Positions 59,847-64,000 of a stretch of 64,000 nt of DNA are shown here, one piece after another (position 1 is the first letter of the stretch; each line of letters opens with the position of its first letter). The DNA is taken from assembly GCF_040227235.1 (NCBI RefSeq), contig NZ_JBELNZ010000003.1, positions 434,001 through 498,000 on the forward strand. The letters are read 5' to 3'. The notes beneath the pieces were generated by a model that had not been told where the DNA came from, made no database searches, and saw nothing but the letters and a program-made list of their open reading frames with translations. The DNA is from Parafrigoribacterium_A soli. Its GTDB lineage: Bacteria; Actinomycetota; Actinomycetes; Actinomycetales; Microbacteriaceae. The position numbers were made by a program, and so were the translations under genes.

Positions 59847-61394
59847 TCAGTCGGGGCCGCGGATGTCGGCCCGTGCGGCGACGATCGCTGCCCACAGTTC
59901 CGCACGCACCTCGAAGGAGGAGAGGTCGCGCCGGAGCAGCTGTTCGGCCTGGGCGATCCTGGCGCGCAGGGTGTGCCGGTGCAGCCCCAGCGTGCGCGAG
60001 GCCGCCTCGAACTGCCCGTTGTTCGCGAGCCACACTCGCAGCGTCTCGACGAGGTGCGCGCCTTCGGCAGCATCGTGATCGAGCAGTGGTCGAAGGATGC
60101 CGAGCCCCAGTGCTCGCGCGCCGTCGCCGCTGACGAATGCGAGCACGCCGCGCTCGGCGAGGGACTCGAATCGCACGCCTCCGCCGCCGTCGAGCCTGGC
60201 CGCCTCGAGTGCGAGCGTCGCCTCGCGCCGGGCCTCGGGCATCCGGTCGTAGCCCTGTGGTGCGGATACGCCGGCGCGCAGGTCGAGCGAGTCCACGAGT
60301 TCGTCGACATCGGCACCCGCGGGAACGCAGAGCACAACGGTCTCGTCGAGCAGGGCGTAGAAGAGCGGTGACCCCGCATCCTGAGCGCGCACCTCGAGGT
60401 ACTCGACGGCCGCGTCGAGGGAGTCCGGCCGAGCCTCGCCGATGATCAGTCGCACGGGCGCCTCGGGCAGCGCGCCCCACATCTGCTCGGCTATGCCGGC
60501 GACGAGGTCGACCTCACCGTTCAGCAGCATGTGCAGCAGTCCCGAGCGCAGGTGCCCGCGAGCGCGGTCGAGGGCGTGGTTCTGCTCGAGGGCGAGGCTG
60601 GCGAGGGCGATGACGCTCGTCACCACCTGCTCACTCGCCTGGTCGCGCTGGCCGGCACCGCCGATCGCGAGCGCACCGCGCAGCCTCCCGCGCTCGCCGA
60701 GGGTCTGCAGCGTGACGGTTTCGCCCGCTGCGGAGACCGTTGCGCTCGAACGCTGCCCGCCGCGCAGCAGCCTCGTCACGTCGGCCCGCACGGCATCGAT
60801 GGTCGAGCCGGGCACCGCGCGGTCGGGGAAGACACGATCGAGGGATGCCCCCGCGTCGAAGAGCGCAACCCAGCAGTCCAGCTGGGTGGACAGTTCGGCG
60901 AGGGTGGCCGAGAGTCCGTCCGGGCGGATGGCCGCGAGTGAGATCGCCCGCTGCGCTCGCAGTGCCCAGCTCTCCCTGGCATGGTTCTCCTCGGCGACGA
61001 TGTCAGCTGCGAGCCGCGCTACGGCAATGAAGGGCGTGCGGTACGGCACCTCGAACACCGGAAGCGACCGGTCACGACAGGCGGCCACGAGCGCCTCGGG
61101 AGTTCCCGAGCGCAGCACCTCGGTGCCGAAGCCGATCCCGGCGATGCCCCGCTCGTGGAGGCGGTCGACGTAGTGCCCGTAGAAGTCGTCATCGCCGTCG
61201 TCCGTCGGGAAGTGCGCACCCGTCGTCAGCAGCACCTGGCCCGGGGAGAGGAACGGGGTCGGGTCGACGAGATCGGAACTGTGCACCCAACTGACGTCAG
61301 CGGTCAGGGATGCCGGCGGCAGTTCATCCGCGGGATTCAGCAATCGCAGACCAAGGCCCGGCGCCTCGAGCAGCCGTTGCAGCGTTGCGGGCAT
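59847..61394 (-). CDS. PucR-family transcriptional regulator
   Basis: 515 residues. The N-terminal PucR sensory domain covers about residues 8-125, and a GGDEF-like middle region follows. The C-terminal helix-turn-helix, around LANNGQFEAASRTLGLHRHTLR, is the PucR/CdaR DNA-binding domain. ATG 61394 has AGGAGGTG upstream. It is divergent from gabT and lies behind gabD, so it is the likely activator of GABA use. Confidence 0.9.
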   Translation of the reverse strand: MPATLQRLLEAPGLGLRLLNPADELPPASLTADVSWVHSSDLVDPTPFLSPGQVLLTTGAHFPTDDGDDDFYGHYVDRLHERGIAGIGFGTEVLRSGTPEALVAACRDRSLPVFEVPYRTPFIAVARLAADIVAEENHARESWALRAQRAISLAAIRPDGLSATLAELSTQLDCWVALFDAGASLDRVFPDRAVPGSTIDAVRADVTRLLRGGQRSSATVSAAGETVTLQTLGERGRLRGALAIGGAGQRDQASEQVVTSVIALASLALEQNHALDRARGHLRSGLLHMLLNGEVDLVAGIAEQMWGALPEAPVRLIIGEARPDSLDAAVEYLEVRAQDAGSPLFYALLDETVVLCVPAGADVDELVDSLDLRAGVSAPQGYDRMPEARREATLALEAARLDGGGGVRFESLAERGVLAFVSGDGARALGLGILRPLLDHDAAEGAHLVETLRVWLANNGQFEAASRTLGLHRHTLRARIAQAEQLLRRDLSSFEVRAELWAAIVAARADIRGPD

Positions 61395-61476
61395 GAGCAC
61401 CTCCTGTACGTATCGGCCATTGCGCGTTCGTGCTTGTACAGAGTGTATATATGACGGCGCACCCGCCGAGCCTACG
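61395..61476. promoter_or_regulatory. Divergent pucR/gabT control region
   Basis: 82-bp gap. It holds CTGTAC (61404-61409) and GTACAG (61436-61441), an inverted pair 26 bp apart, and a TATATA-like -10 near 61446. A regulator operator is plausible; the site was not identified with certainty. Confidence 0.35.
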
Positions 61477-62850
61477 ATGACGAGCATGACGATCGTTTCA
61501 GACCCCGCAATCAGCACGCCGCTGGGCGGCCCATCGTTGCCGCAGGAGCGCAGGCTGGTCACGTCCATCCCCGGTCCGAAGTCGGTCGAACTGGAGAAGC
61601 GCAAGAGCCAGGCCGTGGCCTCGGGCGTGGGACACGCCATCCCCGTCTACGCGGCGGCCGCCGGGGGAGGGGTGCTCGTCGATGTCGACGGCAACTCGCT
61701 CATCGACCTCGGCTCCGGCATCGCCGTCACGGGCGTCGGCAACAGCGCACCACGCGTGGTCGAGGCCGTGCGCGCCCAGCTCGAGCAGTTCACCCACACC
61801 TGTTTCACGGTCACGCCCTACGACTCGTATGTGGAGGTCGCCGAGGCCCTCAACCGGCTCACTCCCGGGGATCACGAGAAGCGCAGCGCGCTGTTCAACT
61901 CCGGCGCCGAGGCCGTGGAGAACGCCGTCAAGATCGCCCGCAACTACACCGGCAAGCAGGCCGTGGTCGCCTTCGATCACGCCTACCACGGCCGCACCAA
62001 CCTCACCATGGCGCTCACCGCGAAGAGCATGCCGTACAAGAGCGGCTTCGGACCGTTTGCGCCGGAGATCTACCGCGCCCCGATGTCGTACCCGTTCCGC
62101 GACGGCGGACTCAGCGGAGCCGAGGCGGCGAAGCAGGCGATCACGATGATCGAGAAGCAGATCGGTGCCGCCAACCTCGCCGCCATCATCATCGAGCCGA
62201 TCCAGGGCGAGGGCGGATTCGTCGTGCCAGTTGCCGGATTCCTCCCGGCGCTCGTCGAGTGGGCGGCCGCCAACGACGTCGTCTTCATCGCGGATGAGGT
62301 GCAGACCGGCTTCGCTCGCACGGGCGCGATGTTCGCCTGTGAGCACGAGGGCGTCGTGCCCGACATCATCCTCACCGCCAAGGGCATCGCCGGTGGACTT
62401 CCGCTCTCGGCGGTTACGGGCCGGGCGGAGATCATGGATGCGCCGCACGCCGGAGGACTCGGCGGAACCTACGCCGGCAACCCGCTCGCCTGCGCTGCAG
62501 CGCTCGCCGCGATTCGCAGCTACGAAGAGGACGGGCTGATCGAGCGTGCGAGGCAACTCGGCGACATCCTCTTCGAGAGGCTCGGCGCCCTCAAGCAGTC
62601 GGATGCCCGCATCGGCGACCTTCGCGGCCGCGGTGCCATGGTCGCGATCGAGCTCGTCGACGCTGCCACCGGGGCGCCCGACGCGGCACTCGCGGGGCGG
62701 ATCGCGACCGCGGCGTACACCGCGGGCGTCATCGTGTTGACCTGTGGAACCTTTGGCAACGTCATCCGGTTCCTGCCGCCGCTCTCCATCTCCGACGAGC
62801 TGTTGACCGAGGGCCTGCAGGTCGTCGCCGAGGCGCTCGCCGCCTCCTAA
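61477..62850 (+). CDS. gabT: 4-aminobutyrate transaminase
   Basis: 457 residues, class III PLP aminotransferase. The PLP lysine is K302 in TAKGIAGGLP, and D273 in IADEVQTGF binds the cofactor nitrogen. GLGGTYAGNPLACAAALA and EPIQGEGG are typical. It moves the amino group of GABA to 2-oxoglutarate, giving succinic semialdehyde, which GabD oxidises. The ATG at 61477 or 61486 is possible. It is convergent with the next regulator, the stops overlapping by 3 bp. Confidence 0.93.
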   Translation: MTSMTIVSDPAISTPLGGPSLPQERRLVTSIPGPKSVELEKRKSQAVASGVGHAIPVYAAAAGGGVLVDVDGNSLIDLGSGIAVTGVGNSAPRVVEAVRAQLEQFTHTCFTVTPYDSYVEVAEALNRLTPGDHEKRSALFNSGAEAVENAVKIARNYTGKQAVVAFDHAYHGRTNLTMALTAKSMPYKSGFGPFAPEIYRAPMSYPFRDGGLSGAEAAKQAITMIEKQIGAANLAAIIIEPIQGEGGFVVPVAGFLPALVEWAAANDVVFIADEVQTGFARTGAMFACEHEGVVPDIILTAKGIAGGLPLSAVTGRAEIMDAPHAGGLGGTYAGNPLACAAALAAIRSYEEDGLIERARQLGDILFERLGALKQSDARIGDLRGRGAMVAIELVDAATGAPDAALAGRIATAAYTAGVIVLTCGTFGNVIRFLPPLSISDELLTEGLQVVAEALAAS

Positions 62851-63974
62851 TTCTCCCGTTGCCGCGGCGGAGCGGTCGACCCGCGAACGTTCAGGCTCGG
62901 GCTCAGCGTCACACGGTGCACCGGTCGCGACGGGTCTGCGATGCGCTTGAGGAGCAGATCCACCGCGCTCTCGCCGACCGAGGCCCGAGGCGGGCTGATG
63001 GCCGTCAGTGCTGGCGTGAAGAGTTGCGCCACCTCGTCGTCATAAGCGATGACAGAGAGGTCGTCTGGCACCGAGATTCCGCGGTTGAGAGCGAGGTCGA
63101 CGAAGGCCATGGCCTCGGGGTCCGAGTGCACGAGAAGCGCGGTGACTCCCGTTGTGAGAGCCAAATCCAGGGTTGCTTCTACGACGCCTGAGAATTCTCG
63201 GCTGCTTCGATCGGGCAGGACCTGTTCGAAATGGTCGGCCGGGGTCAGACCGAGTTCGGCGCAGGCGGCCTCCCAGCCCATCGCGATCTTGTGTGAGGTG
63301 GGCGAGTCCCGGGAGAGCATGAGGCCCACCTTGCGGTGCCCGAGTTCTGCCAGGTGTCGAGCCGCGAGCACGGCGCCCAGCGTGTGGTCGGTGGTGACCG
63401 ACTCGACCGGGGTACCCGCGCTGAGGAGCACAGCATCGCGCTCCACCAGAACCGAGGGCGTGCCCTGGTTGGCGAGCCACTCTATGACGTCCTGCGCGTG
63501 CGCAGTGTCCGTATTGGGCGCGACGATCAGGCCACGAACGTGCTCGATACCGACGAGCCGCTCGAGTACGGGGCGCTCATCCTGCAGTTCATAGGATGCG
63601 CCTCGCAGCAGGAGTTTCATGCCATGTCGCTTGGCCTCGGCCTCGATGCCGCGCACGACGCCGGGCCAGTAGTAGTTGAGCGAGGGGACCAGCACCGCGA
63701 TCGATCCCGCCGGCGAATCTGCCGGGAGCGCGGTGTTTCGAGTCGACGCGAGCGCCAGTTGCACCGGGTTGTCCGGCGGCATGGCGCCCCCGTGCACGCG
63801 CACGAGAAGCCCTTCACGTTCCAACTGTGCGAGGTCGCGGCGCACGGTGACCGGCGCGGCGCCGAGTTCCTCCATGAGCTGTGAGAAGCGCACCGCGCCA
63901 TCGCGCGCGAGGGAGCTCAGGATGTGAGCTCTGCGGCTTGCGGCGAGCGGCGTGCGCTGAATGTCGTCGGTCAT
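62847..63974 (-). CDS. Hybrid DeoR-type HTH/LacI-type sensor regulator
   Basis: 375 residues. An N-terminal DeoR-like helix-turn-helix (about 10-65, SQLMEELGAAPVTVRRDLAQLE) is followed by a LacI/GalR periplasmic-binding-protein-like sensor domain (about 90-360, with SIAVLVPSLNYYWPGVVRGIE and LSVIAYDDEVAQLF). LacI proteins usually have a LacI-type HTH, so this domain mix is a distinct subgroup. ATG 63974 has AGAGGTGA upstream. Effector and targets are unknown; its targets probably lie to the right of the window. Confidence 0.85.
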   Translation of the reverse strand: MTDDIQRTPLAASRRAHILSSLARDGAVRFSQLMEELGAAPVTVRRDLAQLEREGLLVRVHGGAMPPDNPVQLALASTRNTALPADSPAGSIAVLVPSLNYYWPGVVRGIEAEAKRHGMKLLLRGASYELQDERPVLERLVGIEHVRGLIVAPNTDTAHAQDVIEWLANQGTPSVLVERDAVLLSAGTPVESVTTDHTLGAVLAARHLAELGHRKVGLMLSRDSPTSHKIAMGWEAACAELGLTPADHFEQVLPDRSSREFSGVVEATLDLALTTGVTALLVHSDPEAMAFVDLALNRGISVPDDLSVIAYDDEVAQLFTPALTAISPPRASVGESAVDLLLKRIADPSRPVHRVTLSPSLNVRGSTAPPRQREN

Positions 63975-64000
63975 CGGTCACCTCTGCCGGAGCCTGTTGC

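Noticed and set aside
61451..61477. ATG just after TATAT as a leaderless gabT start
   Set aside because: The frame closes at TGA after a few codons; the real start is 61477 or 61486.
1..64000. tRNA, rRNA, CRISPR, insertion sequence or prophage
   Set aside because: None was recognised by reading for clover-leaf arms, direct repeats with spacers, transposase motifs or phage genes. The holin-4-type gene at 40856 has no phage neighbours.

Overview
The window is high-GC chromosomal DNA of an actinobacterium, most likely a member of Microbacteriaceae. This rests on recognisable proteins and gene order: the dnaA-oriC-dnaN-gnd-recF-dciA-gyrB-gyrA cluster with rpmH-rnpA-yidD-yidC-jag-rsmG-parA-parB on the other side, frequent GTG/TTG starts, a DUF6049-MurJ pair, zinc-free ribosomal protein paralogues, PucR control of GABA genes, and an inositol-phosphate synthase. 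No 16S gene is present, so the family assignment is inference.

Layout. Positions 1-9718 hold the leftward replication block: gyrA (3' part cut by the window edge), gyrB, a DciA-like protein, recF, gnd, dnaN, a 332-bp oriC, then dnaA. Positions 9982-15498 run rightward through rpmH, rnpA, yidD, yidC, jag, rsmG, parA and parB, with two parS sites lying on or next to start codons. Positions 15600-26041 carry ddl, an aminotransferase, trxB-trxA, a DUF6049 protein with murJ, pcnA and ino1. Positions 26198-29667 hold rpsF-ssb-rpsR-rplI and dnaB, the latter behind a cluster of DnaA-box-like sites.

Positions 29793-35147 form an accessory carbohydrate (probably sugar-acid) locus. It has a lipoprotein binding protein, two permeases, an enolase-superfamily enzyme and a convergent FadR-type GntR regulator. 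The same 10-bp palindrome occurs in both promoters, so the regulator very probably controls the operon and itself. Positions 35180-41251 hold a MOSC protein, two small membrane proteins, purB, a low-molecular-weight phosphatase, a WXG100-like/hydrolase gene pair and a holin-like membrane protein.

Positions 41315-45983 encode a HisC-type aminotransferase and an E1alpha-E1beta-E2 2-oxoacid dehydrogenase without E3. Positions 46077-50098 form a metal block: a Zur-like operator, znuA-znuC-znuB, a Fur-family regulator, then rpmB-rpmG-rpsN in cysteine-poor (zinc-independent) forms. HU follows, then a CopD-CtaG fusion, an anchored hypothetical protein, a PIF1-like helicase and a Met-rich membrane protein with a DUF4383 partner. 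The right end has DinB, FAH and dienelactone-hydrolase-like genes. After these come a GABA catabolic set (gabD, PucR-type regulator, gabT) and a DeoR/LacI hybrid regulator.

No tRNA, rRNA, CRISPR array, insertion sequence or prophage was seen. The least conventional items are the WXG100-like/hydrolase pair, the shared GntR operator with a probably leaderless regulator mRNA, parS sites fused to start codons, the long acidic ParA extension, DnaA boxes before dnaB, and leader hairpins before rpsF and rpmB.
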